Below, in pieces: positions 8,310-15,275 of a stretch of 36,837 bases of DNA. The notes below the pieces were generated by a model, which worked only from the letters and a program-made list of their open reading frames with translations, searched no databases and was not told the origin of the DNA. How positions within the stretch are numbered: the stretch's first letter is position 1; the number at the start of each line of letters is the position of its first letter. Source of the stretch: Oscillospiraceae bacterium (GTDB lineage Bacteria > Bacillota > Clostridia > Oscillospirales > Oscillospiraceae). Location of the stretch: the NCBI GenBank assembly GCA_017445385.1, contig JAFSUG010000007.1:1-36837 (forward strand), given 5' to 3'. A program made the translations under genes and the position numbers.

Positions 8310-9335
8310 TTAAAACTGCGACAGGAAGCGCATATCGTTTTCGTAAACAAGGCGCATATCGGGGATGCAGAAGCGGCGCATCGCGGCGCGCTCAAGACCG
8401 ATGCCGAACGCGAAGCCGGAATATTCCTCCGGGTCGATGCCGCAGCCGCGCAGGACCTTCGGATGCACCATGCCTGCGCCGAGCAGCTCGATCCAGCCTT
8501 CACCCTTGCAGGTGCGGCAGCCTGCGCCGTGGCACTCGAAGCACTGCACGTCCACCTCGCAGCTCGGCTCGGTGAACGGGAAGTGGTGCGGACGGAAGCG
8601 GATCACGGCGTCTTCGCCGTAGAGCTGCTTCGCAAAGTTCTCAAGCGTGCCCTTGAGGTCGGTCATCGTAACGCCCTTGTCCACAACAAGACCTTCGATC
8701 TGGTGGAACATCGGGGAATGCGTAGCGTCAACCTCATCCTTGCGGTAAACGCGGCCGGGCGCAATGATGCGGATCGGCGGCTTCGTCTTTTCCATAACGC
8801 GGATCTGCATGGGGGAGGTCTGCGTGCGAAGCAGGACGGAATCATCGTCCGTCAAATAGAAGGTATCGCTTCTGTCGCGCGCGGGATGGCCTTCCTCGGT
8901 GTTGAGCTTCGTGAAGTTGTAATCGGAAAGCTCAACCTCCGGACCGTCCACAATCGAAAAGCCCATGCCAACAAAAATATCTTTAACCTCGTCAAGCGCC
9001 TTGTTCATCGGGTGCTTGCTGCCGGTGCGAACGGGCGTACCGGGGATCGTAACGTCAATCGCTTCCGCTTTGAGGCGAAGATCCATCGCCGCCGCTTGCA
9101 GCTCGGCGTTCTTTTCTTCGAGCTTCGCCTCCAGCGCGGCGCGCACGGAATTTGCAAGCTGACCCATAACGGGACGCTCTTCCGGGCTCAAACCGCCCAT
9201 CTGCTTGAGCAGGGCAGTCAGCTCGCCTTTTTTGCCGAGCACCTTAACGCGCAGCGCGTCCAGATCGGCGCTGTTTGCCGCTTCATTCAGCGCAGCCAGC
9301 GTTTTTTGACGGATCTGTTCGAGTTGTTCCTTCAT
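8310..9335 (-). CDS. pheS: Phenylalanyl-tRNA synthetase alpha subunit
   Basis: The 341-residue catalytic subunit activates phenylalanine with ATP and transfers it to tRNA-Phe. An N-terminal coiled-coil arm (about 1-85) precedes the class II catalytic domain, in which motif 2 (the RIIAPGRVYRKDEVDATHSP region) and motif 3 (GIGLERAAM, near 320) are clear. A cysteine-rich insert (CFECHGAGCRTCKGEGW) is present as in many Firmicutes PheS proteins. AAAAGGAG precedes the ATG. It is the first gene after the T-box leader, so its expression should rise when tRNA-Phe is uncharged. Confidence 0.98.
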   Translation of the reverse strand: MKEQLEQIRQKTLAALNEAANSADLDALRVKVLGKKGELTALLKQMGGLSPEERPVMGQLANSVRAALEAKLEEKNAELQAAAMDLRLKAEAIDVTIPGTPVRTGSKHPMNKALDEVKDIFVGMGFSIVDGPEVELSDYNFTKLNTEEGHPARDRSDTFYLTDDDSVLLRTQTSPMQIRVMEKTKPPIRIIAPGRVYRKDEVDATHSPMFHQIEGLVVDKGVTMTDLKGTLENFAKQLYGEDAVIRFRPHHFPFTEPSCEVDVQCFECHGAGCRTCKGEGWIELLGAGMVHPKVLRGCGIDPEEYSGFAFGIGLERAAMRRFCIPDMRLVYENDMRFLSQF

Positions 9336-9357
9336 TGTTTTCGCTCCTTTTAAGCAA

Positions 9358-9397
9358 AATAAAAAAGCCTTTCATCCCAATACTGGGACGAAAGACA
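9358..9397 (-). terminator. T-box regulatory terminator before pheS
   Basis: On the minus strand a long stem (GTCTTTCGTCCCA / TGGGATGAAAGGC, with a short loop) is followed by TTTTTTATTTT, ending about 20 bases before the pheS start. It is the off-state of the T-box switch. Confidence 0.9.
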
Positions 9398-9596
9398 CGT
9401 CTTCCGCGGTACCACCCGGATTCGCCTTGCGGCGCACTCTCTGCCTTTAACGGAGCAACCCGGCGCGTCCTACTGATTGTTCAGACGGCGGCTCACGGGA
9501 GAAGGCCCAGCATTGCAGCGGCGGATGGTTTCCAGCGCCCCATCCTCTCTGTTAGCCGCGAAATTGCCTGCGGACAACCCGATCTTAGCCTGTAAC
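9358..9596 (-). promoter_or_regulatory. T-box riboswitch leader, predicted tRNA-Phe responsive
   Basis: The minus-strand leader carries the T-box signature GGGTGGTACCGCGG (9403-9416), which base-pairs with the NCCA end of uncharged tRNA. Stem I lies upstream (AGAGAGGATGG... around 9530-9550), and a UUC Phe triplet around 9500 (CCTTCTCCC before GTGAGC) is a plausible specifier. A competing terminator stem follows just before pheS. The tRNA identity is supported mainly by the downstream pheST genes; the specifier position is my reading and not modelled. Confidence 0.93.
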
Positions 9597-9602
9597 GCAT
9601 AG

Positions 9603-9631
9603 AGTTTACCACATTTACCCTTGATTTGCAA
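9603..9631 (-). promoter_or_regulatory. Promoter for T-box-pheST
   Basis: On the minus strand TTGCAA (9631-9626), a 17-base spacer and TAAACT (9608-9603). It is back to back with the plus-strand promoter of the next operon. Confidence 0.75.
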
Positions 9632-9638
9632 CAAAAAA

Positions 9639-9667
9639 TTGACAGTTATTTTCGCGTGGATTATAAT
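9639..9667 (+). promoter_or_regulatory. Consensus promoter for nnrD-lipoprotein-alr operon
   Basis: TTGACA (9639-9644), a 17-base spacer and TATAAT (9662-9667), a perfect vegetative consensus 22 bases before the start codon. It excludes the longer upstream start at 9626 for the next gene. Confidence 0.93.
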
Positions 9668-9688
9668 ACGGAAAAAGGAGGCGTCGCA

Positions 9689-10537
9689 ATGGCGGAGCGG
9701 ATCACGGAAAATCTCGCCCGGCAGCTTTTGCCGCCGGAGCGAAAGGCAACTGCGCATAAAGGCGATTTCGGCAGAGTGCTCCTGCTTTGCGGAAGCGTCG
9801 GTTATACGGGCGCTGCCGCGCTTGCGGCGCAATCTGCCGCGCGGAGCGGAGCAGGGCTCGTCTATCTCGGCGTACCCGAGCCGATCTATCCGATCCTTGC
9901 CGCTAAACTGACTGAGCCGATTGTTTTTCCGCTGCCTTCGGAGGATGGAAAATTTTCCGAAAAAGCAGTCGATGCGATTCGTCCACGCCTTGCGCAGATG
10001 GATTGCGTCCTGATCGGACCGGGCTGCGGACAGTCGAATGGCGTTTTTGCGCTCGTCTCGTTCGTGCTGCAAAACGCGCCTTGCCCTGTCGTTTTAGACG
10101 CCGATGGCATAAACGTACTTTCCGAGCATACGGATGTACTGCGGGAAAGTGCGTGTCCCACGGTCATAACGCCGCATCCGGGCGAATTTCGCCGCATCGG
10201 CGGCTTGCAGGAGTTCCCGAGAGAGGATGCCGCAGCCGAGCTTGCGCGAAGGCTCAAAACGATCTGCGTGCTGAAAGGGCATGAAACGGTCGTTTCGAAC
10301 GGCGAAAAGACCTTTGTGAATACAACCGGAAATCCGGGCATGGCAACCGGCGGCAGCGGCGACGTGCTCGCCGGAATGCTGACTGCGCTGATCGGGCAGA
10401 AGGTTCAGCCGCTTGAAGCGGCGACCGCAGCCGTTTGGCTGCACGGTGCAGCAGGTGATCTCTGCGCCAAGGAGCTGGGGCAGATGGCGATGCTGCCGAG
10501 CGATATGGTGAACGCACTTTGCCGACTCTTGCCATAG
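9689..10537 (+). CDS. nnrD: ADP/ATP-dependent NAD(P)H-hydrate dehydratase
   Basis: This 282-residue ribokinase-fold enzyme repairs hydrated NADH and NADPH, using a nucleotide to drive dehydration. Family signatures are GDFGRVLLLCGS (26-37), the VVLDADGINVL strand (134-144), ITPHPGEFRRI (160-170), VLKGHETVV and the catalytic/anion-hole segment NPGMATGGSGDVLAGM (215-230, with GSGD at 222-225). The epimerase domain (NnrE) that is often fused at the N-terminus is missing, so this is a stand-alone dehydratase. The ATG at 9689 follows AAAAAGGAGG. It heads an operon with a lipoprotein gene and alr. Confidence 0.95.
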   Translation: MAERITENLARQLLPPERKATAHKGDFGRVLLLCGSVGYTGAAALAAQSAARSGAGLVYLGVPEPIYPILAAKLTEPIVFPLPSEDGKFSEKAVDAIRPRLAQMDCVLIGPGCGQSNGVFALVSFVLQNAPCPVVLDADGINVLSEHTDVLRESACPTVITPHPGEFRRIGGLQEFPREDAAAELARRLKTICVLKGHETVVSNGEKTFVNTTGNPGMATGGSGDVLAGMLTALIGQKVQPLEAATAAVWLHGAAGDLCAKELGQMAMLPSDMVNALCRLLP

Positions 10538-10549
10538 GGGTTGGTTTTC

Positions 10550-11110
10550 ATGCGGCGATTGGCTGCGATACTTGCGATCCTTTCTTGCGTTTTGCTTTGC
10601 GGATGCTCCGGCGATGATGCGGCGGTTCAGCCGGCGCTCGATTTTCGGACGAGCTTATTGAATGCCGGCGGCTGCACCTTTTCTGCGGACGTTACTGCGG
10701 ACTACGGCGAGGACTTCTTTTCCTTTTCCGCGGATTGCGCCTTCGATGGGAAAGACGGCACGATCACCGTAACCGCGCCGGAGGAGATCGAGGGCATCTC
10801 CGCATCGATCAGCGGCGAAACGGCGCAGCTTTCCTTTGACGGACTTACGCTTGCGCTCGACGACCTCGGCGAAGGTCACGCCGCGCCGCTGACACTTCCG
10901 TGGCTGTTCGGAAGCGCATGGAAATCGGATTATATTTCATCCGTCTGCAAGGACGGCAGCGCGTATCGCGTTACGATTCTGAAAGGCTACGGCGATGATA
11001 CGCTGCAAATCGATACGTGGCTGGAGGGCGGCATACCGCTCTCCGGCGAGGTGAGTTATCAAGGAAGCCGCCTGCTTGCGGTTACATTCCGCGATTTTTC
11101 GTTTAATTAA
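10550..11110 (+). CDS. Predicted lipoprotein, 186 aa, unknown function
   Basis: A type II signal peptide is clear: basic start MRRL, a hydrophobic stretch and the lipobox LLCGC with the lipidated Cys at about residue 22. After it comes a roughly 160-residue domain rich in alternating beta strands with Asp/Gly turns (CTFSADVTADYG, FSADCAFDGKDG, ISGETAQLSFDG). That pattern resembles LolA/LppX-like concave beta-sheet lipoproteins, but this is only a structural impression. I chose the ATG at 10550, preceded by AGGGG, over a TTG nine bases upstream. It lies 12 bases after nnrD and ends just before alr, so it is an operon member; no function can be assigned. Confidence 0.8.
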   Translation: MRRLAAILAILSCVLLCGCSGDDAAVQPALDFRTSLLNAGGCTFSADVTADYGEDFFSFSADCAFDGKDGTITVTAPEEIEGISASISGETAQLSFDGLTLALDDLGEGHAAPLTLPWLFGSAWKSDYISSVCKDGSAYRVTILKGYGDDTLQIDTWLEGGIPLSGEVSYQGSRLLAVTFRDFSFN

Positions 11111-11120
11111 GGAGAGAGAT

Positions 11121-12287
11121 ATGAAATTACTGCGCAGAACGTGGGCAAACGTGGATTTGGACAGCATCGAGAAAAACTATCGCGCGATCCGTAAGCACGT
11201 TCCGGAGCAAGCGAAGATCCTCGGCATCGTAAAAGCGGATGCTTACGGCCATGGCGCTGTGCCTGTTTCACGCGCGCTTGGAGAGTTCGGCGCGGATTAT
11301 CTTGCGGTTTCCAGCCTTGAAGAAGCAATGCAGCTTCGCCGCGCGGATATTAAAATGCCGCTGCTGATCCTCGGCTATACGCCGCCGCAGTACGCATCCG
11401 ATCTTGCGTATCTCCGCTTAACGCAGGAGGTTCATACGATCGAGTACGCAAGGGCGCTCAATCTGCAGCTTGCAGGAACGGGCAGAATCCTTGACGTTCA
11501 CGTGAAGATCGATACCGGCATGACACGCCTTGGCTTTGACGCACGGGAGCCGGAAGCCTTTGAAGCAGCCTTTTCGGAGTTGCTGAAGCTCAGCCATCTG
11601 CGCGTTTCCGGCGCGTTTACGCATTTCAGCTCATCGGACAGCCTTGCGCCGGAAGACGTTGCCTATACGAAAACGCAGTACGCGCTGTTCTGCGCCGCGC
11701 TTGACCGCATGGAGGTGCTCGGCTGCCGTCCGGAAATCCGCCATTGCTGCAATTCCGGCGCGACGATCCTGCACCCCGAATTTGCGATGGATATGGTGCG
11801 TCCCGGCATCATCCTCTACGGCGAGCATCCGTCGGAGGACACAAAACCATATCTCTCGCTGGAGCCTGCGATGTCGCTGCATACGCTCGTATCGCAGATC
11901 CGCGAGGTCAAGGCAGGAACGGCGGTGAGCTACGGCAGAACGTTCATTACGCCGGAAGATCGCAAAATCGCGGTGCTTTCCATCGGCTATGCCGACGGCA
12001 TCAGCAGAAGCTTATCCGGCAATCTTTCCTTTTCAATCGGCGGCAAGTTGATCCCGCAGGTTGGCAGGATTTGCATGGATATGTGTATGGCGGACGCTAC
12101 GGGAGCGGATATTTCCGTAGGCGATGAGGCAACCGTCTTCGGCGCATCGCCCGCGCTTACGGCGCAGGAGCTTGCCGCGCGGACGGGAACGATTGTTTAC
12201 GAAACGCTCTGCATCATCGGAAAGCGCGTTCCGCGCATCTATTTCAAGGGCGGCTCGGAAACGGACACGCTGCAGTACGTTGGATAA
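11121..12287 (+). CDS. alr: Alanine racemase
   Basis: This 388-residue pyridoxal-phosphate enzyme interconverts L- and D-alanine for peptidoglycan. The fold-type III barrel carries the PLP lysine in GIVKADAYGHG (Lys38). The C-terminal beta domain carries the catalytic tyrosine in AVSYGRTF, together with the VGRICMDMCM segment typical of Alr. Length and motif order are normal. The ATG at 11121 has GGAGAGAG upstream and is the third gene of the operon, followed by a strong terminator. A MazF gene downstream of alr is the classical Firmicutes order. Confidence 0.97.
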   Translation: MKLLRRTWANVDLDSIEKNYRAIRKHVPEQAKILGIVKADAYGHGAVPVSRALGEFGADYLAVSSLEEAMQLRRADIKMPLLILGYTPPQYASDLAYLRLTQEVHTIEYARALNLQLAGTGRILDVHVKIDTGMTRLGFDAREPEAFEAAFSELLKLSHLRVSGAFTHFSSSDSLAPEDVAYTKTQYALFCAALDRMEVLGCRPEIRHCCNSGATILHPEFAMDMVRPGIILYGEHPSEDTKPYLSLEPAMSLHTLVSQIREVKAGTAVSYGRTFITPEDRKIAVLSIGYADGISRSLSGNLSFSIGGKLIPQVGRICMDMCMADATGADISVGDEATVFGASPALTAQELAARTGTIVYETLCIIGKRVPRIYFKGGSETDTLQYVG

Positions 12288-12290
12288 TGG

Positions 12291-12330
12291 AAAATGTGAT
12301 GACTCTTGTCATCACATTTTTTCGTTTTTT
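12291..12330 (+). terminator. Terminator after alr
   Basis: A perfect 13-bp stem (AAAATGTGATGAC / GTCATCACATTTT, 4-base loop) followed by TTCGTTTTTT, directly after the alr stop. Confidence 0.93.
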
Positions 12331-12355
12331 GTCGTATATTGGTATGGAAGCTGCC

Positions 12356-12385
12356 CGGCGGCGAAACCGCGTATAAACGCCGCCG
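12356..12385 (+). repeat. GC-rich inverted repeat upstream of mazF
   Basis: Arms CGGCGGCG (12356-12363) and CGCCGCCG (12378-12385) enclose a 14-base loop in the gap between the alr terminator and mazF. No T-run follows, so it is not a terminator. It could be an RNA structure in the toxin leader or a protein-binding site. Confidence 0.5.
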
Positions 12386-12451
12386 ACCTGTGGGAGAATA
12401 TGGACAGCAGCCGCATTGCGGCGCGCTATTTTTCCGCGGAGAGTGAAGCAG

Positions 12452-12808
12452 ATGGATACAAACGTCAAACGCGGCGATATTTTCTACGCCGATCTCAGCC
12501 CGGTGGTCGGGAGCGAGCAGGGCGGAACGCGACCGGTTCTGATCGTTCAGAATGATATGGGAAACCGCCATTCGCCAACGGTGATTGCAGCCGCGATCAC
12601 AAGCCAAACCGGCAAAGCGCGGCTCCCGACGCATATTCGTCTGCCCGGGCAGGACGTCGGTCTTACAAAGGATTCAATCGTTCTGCTTGAGCAGATCCGA
12701 ACGATCGACAAAAAACGCCTGCGCGAGCATATGGGCAGCGTAAACGATCAGCTTATGAATCAGGTTGACGCCGCAATAGCCGTAAGCTTCGGGCTCGGCG
12801 GCAGATAA
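12452..12808 (+). CDS. ndoA: MazF/PemK-type endoribonuclease toxin (EndoA/NdoA)
   Basis: The 118-residue protein is a close match to Bacillus EndoA, a sequence-specific single-strand mRNA interferase. Family landmarks are RGDIFYADLSPVVGSEQ at residues 7-23, the catalytic arginine in GGTRPVLIVQND (Arg27), the ITSQ segment at 50-53 carrying the second catalytic residue, and LLEQIRTIDKKRL at 79-90. GGAGAG lies upstream of the ATG at 12452. It follows alr as in Bacillus, but the 164-base gap holds no ribbon-helix-helix antitoxin gene (about 90 codons would be needed), and none follows it. Either the antitoxin is elsewhere or the gene has a different control. Confidence 0.93.
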   Translation: MDTNVKRGDIFYADLSPVVGSEQGGTRPVLIVQNDMGNRHSPTVIAAAITSQTGKARLPTHIRLPGQDVGLTKDSIVLLEQIRTIDKKRLREHMGSVNDQLMNQVDAAIAVSFGLGGR

Positions 12809-12809
12809 T

Positions 12810-12838
12810 TTGCTATTTTCGAGGATTTGTGATACCAT
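12810..12838 (+). promoter_or_regulatory. Probable promoter for 12859-13359
   Basis: TTGCTA (12810-12815), a 17-base spacer and TACCAT (12833-12838), starting one base after the mazF stop. Confidence 0.65.
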
Positions 12839-12858
12839 AGATCCCGGAGGCGATATGC

Positions 12859-13359
12859 ATGAAGAAACGGAATAAAGGAATCTGGCTCGGCGCGGCGGCG
12901 GTGCTGCTTTGCGCAATCGTTCTTTTCCCAACGCTCGTCTCCGGCTCGGGGGTTACGGAATCCGATCCGCTGATTTCGCTCAGCTATCTGAACGGCGCGT
13001 ATCAGGATCAAGTGCTGCAGCAGTCGCAGCAGCAGATCACATCCGCTGCGCAGTCGCTGCAATCTGCGCTGGATTCTCACGCAACGGCGGTGAATGCGGC
13101 TGCCGGCGCGCCGATGGGCGATGCAACAACGCATATGCCGGCAGTGCTTCCGGCGGGATCGTCTTATACGGTTTCCGAGGGCGCGGAGTTCCTCTTTCTA
13201 TCCGGCAGCGCAAAAGTGACAGCGGCAGGTCTGACGGATACTACGGACGGCGCATCGGTTCCCGCGGATGGCGTTCTTCAGCCGAATCACCTGTATATTT
13301 CCGGCGGAACGGTCAGCATCCAGGCGGCGGATGCGGCGAAGCTTTTAATTCGAAAATAA
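12859..13359 (+). CDS. Membrane-anchored or exported hypothetical protein, 166 aa
   Basis: I do not recognise a named family. A basic N-terminus (MKKRNKG) and one hydrophobic helix (about 8-28) suggest a signal anchor. A Gln/Ser/Ala-rich, probably helical stretch follows (about 45-75, with QQSQQQITSAAQSLQSALD). The C-terminal half (about 95-166) reads as a beta domain with SYTVSEGAEFLFLSGSAKV and a final HLYISGGTVSIQ repeat-like strand pair. The start at 12859 has GGAGG eight bases upstream. It has its own promoter and a terminator that merges with the leader of the next gene. Confidence 0.75.
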   Translation: MKKRNKGIWLGAAAVLLCAIVLFPTLVSGSGVTESDPLISLSYLNGAYQDQVLQQSQQQITSAAQSLQSALDSHATAVNAAAGAPMGDATTHMPAVLPAGSSYTVSEGAEFLFLSGSAKVTAAGLTDTTDGASVPADGVLQPNHLYISGGTVSIQAADAAKLLIRK

Positions 13360-13370
13360 GAAAAAATGAA

Positions 13371-13406
13371 ACACCTTCTGCATAGGATTTGCAGGAGGTG
13401 TTTTTT
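13371..13406 (+). terminator. Terminator whose 3' arm contains the next gene's RBS
   Basis: Stem arms 13371-13382 (ACACCTTCTGCA) and 13390-13401 (TGCAGGAGGTGT) pair with one G-T wobble around a 7-base loop, followed by TTTTTT up to 13406. The 3' arm contains AGGAGGTG, the ribosome binding site of the gene starting at 13407, so one hairpin could both end the upstream message and hide the downstream RBS. Confidence 0.88.
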
Positions 13407-13868
13407 ATGCGCTTTCCGATCCGTGGACTGTTTGGCGAAATCGGGACGGTGTCGATTGAACAGCAGGGGCTCTATTATTCCTTTATCGCGGAAATCAAAA
13501 GAACAGCGGGCGTGCCGCGCCTGTGGTTTCATGGATGCCGCAGTATCCGCTTGGCAGCGTTCGCTCCCGATGGCGCAAAAATGAAAGCGAGCGGCAAAAT
13601 CTCATGCCGCTCGCTTTCTCAGACGCCGCAAAGCGGCACTTTTTCTATATTGGATGCGCCGTGGCAGACGCAAACAGTTCCGGGCTTTTCCGTACCCATA
13701 ACGGCGCTGAAAACCGATGACGGTTTCCTTGCCGCATTTCCGCTGCGCGGAGATTTGCCGGATGACGCGCTCAGCCGCGTCTGCTTTTTTGAGCGCAAGG
13801 TCATTTGCGGCGTGGAATGCTGGCAGCTCGCGCTGAACTTAAACGGCGATCCGGTTTTTATCCGGTGA
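13407..13868 (+). CDS. Hypothetical protein, 153 aa
   Basis: No family recognised. The protein is cytoplasmic by appearance, with no signal peptide and no membrane segment. Its opening MRFPIRGLFGEIGTVSIEQQG is followed by alternating strand-like segments (GLYYSFIAEI, RLWFHG, SIRLAAFAP) that suggest a beta-sandwich. A second half from about residue 60 contains FSILDAPWQTQTVPGFSVPI. The ATG at 13407 is the only start with an RBS (GGAGGTG), which lies in the preceding terminator stem. Its last 11 bases overlap, tail to tail, the end of the SLH-NlpC/P60 gene. Confidence 0.75.
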   Translation: MRFPIRGLFGEIGTVSIEQQGLYYSFIAEIKRTAGVPRLWFHGCRSIRLAAFAPDGAKMKASGKISCRSLSQTPQSGTFSILDAPWQTQTVPGFSVPITALKTDDGFLAAFPLRGDLPDDALSRVCFFERKVICGVECWQLALNLNGDPVFIR

Positions 13869-15159
13869 TAATCCGCCTTGCGCCGAGGTACTTTTTCGCA
13901 TAATACGTTTCCGAAAGCGCGGAAACACGCACACCCGAGCGCGGATTGGAGGCATGGACGAAGTTGCCGTTGCCGATGTAGATGCCAACGTGGTCGGCGT
14001 AGCCCTTGTAGCCGAAGAAAACGAGGTCGCCTGCAAGGAGGTTGCCGTAGTCAACGGGCGTGCCTTGCTTCATCTGATCGTTTGCGACGCGGTTCATCTT
14101 GTAGCCGTTTTGCGTGAAAACGTAGTAGACAAGCCCGGAGCAGTCAAAGCCGCCGGAAGGGGACTTGCCGCCGTAAACGTAGCGGTAGCCGACGAACGCA
14201 AGCGCCTGGTTTGCAATGGAAACGGCGCCGCTGCCTGCAACAGCAGGCGCACCGGAGGAAACGGCGAGATATTCGCCTGCAACAAAGCCTGTTTTTCCAT
14301 TGTAGTTGATGCGGAACCAGCCGTTTGAGCAGAAACCCGTGATGCTGACCTGCGCGTTGCGGATGAGCTTTCCGAGGATGGAGCCGCTTGTATTCGGCGC
14401 GGAGCGGACGTTCAGCGTATCGGTGTTTACGTACATCGAGCCGCTGGTTTCCGTAACGGTCACGTCGCCGATCATCGTAACGTTGCCGCTGCCTGTAACG
14501 GCAACGACCTTCGCGTTTTTCACGTAGTAGTAAAATTCGTTCAGCCCCTTATAGCAGCGCAGGAACATTGCCATGGCTTCCTGGCGGGAGAGAACCGCCT
14601 TCGGGTTGAGCATCGTTTTGCCGTTTTCCGCCGTGCCGTTGACATAGCCGTATTTCACGCAGATCTCCGCTGCCGACTTTGCCCAGTAGGATACGTCCGC
14701 AGCATCGGCAAACTTTGCGATCGAAGCATTTTGCGTGTTCGGCTGCATGGAAGCCGCCTTGCAGAAGTTCACGAGAACAAGGAAGAACTCCTGCCGCGTC
14801 AGCCCTTTTTCCGGCAAAAATGAGCCGTCTTCGTAGCCGTTTACGATGCCGAGCTCATGCGCTTTGAGAATGGTCACGTTGTCGGTATCGGTAAAGTAAT
14901 CCGTTCGGGAAGGCGTGATCTCATCGTCCAGGATCTTTTCAAGCGCGGGAACGGCAAGCTCGCACATTTCCGCGCGCGTGATGCTCTGCGTGAGGTCCAT
15001 ATCCGCAAAGGATTTCGGAATCAGCGAAAGTGCCTCCAGCTCCAGATAGCTGGATTTGAACCACTGGCTGTAATTTGCAGCGCCAACAGGGAGCGATAAC
15101 ACAATCGCTGCTGTAAGGCAAATGAGAAGCAATCTATAAAATATATTTCTTTTTTTCAT
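13858..15159 (-). CDS. SLH - SH3b - NlpC/P60 cell-wall hydrolase
   Basis: A 433-residue exported protein. A signal peptide (1-28, ending GAA) leads into an S-layer-homology region (about 35-205; ITRAEM at 60-65, LTRQEF at 120-125, LSRQEA at 190-195) that anchors proteins to wall polymers. An SH3b domain follows (about 240-300, DTLNVRSAPNTSG) and then an NlpC/P60 peptidase domain (about 312-433). Catalytic residues are visible: Cys340 in FDCSGL, His390 in ADHVGIYIG and His402 in FVHASN. I chose the ATG at 15159 with AGGTGG upstream. It is transcribed from its own promoter, divergent from murT. It is related in design to the hydrolase at 4314-5189 but with a wall anchor added. Confidence 0.93.
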   Translation of the reverse strand: MKKRNIFYRLLLICLTAAIVLSLPVGAANYSQWFKSSYLELEALSLIPKSFADMDLTQSITRAEMCELAVPALEKILDDEITPSRTDYFTDTDNVTILKAHELGIVNGYEDGSFLPEKGLTRQEFFLVLVNFCKAASMQPNTQNASIAKFADAADVSYWAKSAAEICVKYGYVNGTAENGKTMLNPKAVLSRQEAMAMFLRCYKGLNEFYYYVKNAKVVAVTGSGNVTMIGDVTVTETSGSMYVNTDTLNVRSAPNTSGSILGKLIRNAQVSITGFCSNGWFRINYNGKTGFVAGEYLAVSSGAPAVAGSGAVSIANQALAFVGYRYVYGGKSPSGGFDCSGLVYYVFTQNGYKMNRVANDQMKQGTPVDYGNLLAGDLVFFGYKGYADHVGIYIGNGNFVHASNPRSGVRVSALSETYYAKKYLGARRIITG

Positions 15160-15188
15160 AAGGACCACCTAAGCCATAAACTGAATCC

Positions 15189-15217
15189 AGTATACCAAAT
15201 ATTTGTTTTTTCCACAA
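15189..15217 (-). promoter_or_regulatory. Promoter for the SLH-NlpC/P60 gene
   Basis: On the minus strand TTGTGG (15217-15212), a 17-base spacer and TATACT (15194-15189), about 30 bases before the start codon. Confidence 0.82.
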
Positions 15218-15239
15218 GAGGCGACAAAAAAATACCGCC

Positions 15240-15268
15240 TTGTGAATCATGGCAAAGTATGGTATAAT
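15240..15268 (+). promoter_or_regulatory. Promoter of murT-gatD, only 7 bases from the start codon
   Basis: TTGTGA (15240-15245), a 17-base spacer and TATAAT (15263-15268). The expected transcription start (15274-15276) coincides with the murT ATG at 15276, implying a leaderless or nearly leaderless message. Confidence 0.78.
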
Positions 15269-15275
15269 AATGCGC

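Noticed and set aside
8151-9353. 400-residue plus-strand open frame opposite pheS
   Set aside because: Antisense shadow of pheS in a GC-rich region; low-complexity Ala/Arg/His composition and no recognisable domain.
15249-15275. Longer murT start codons at 15249 and 15270
   Set aside because: Both precede the predicted transcription start; the first overlaps the promoter spacer.
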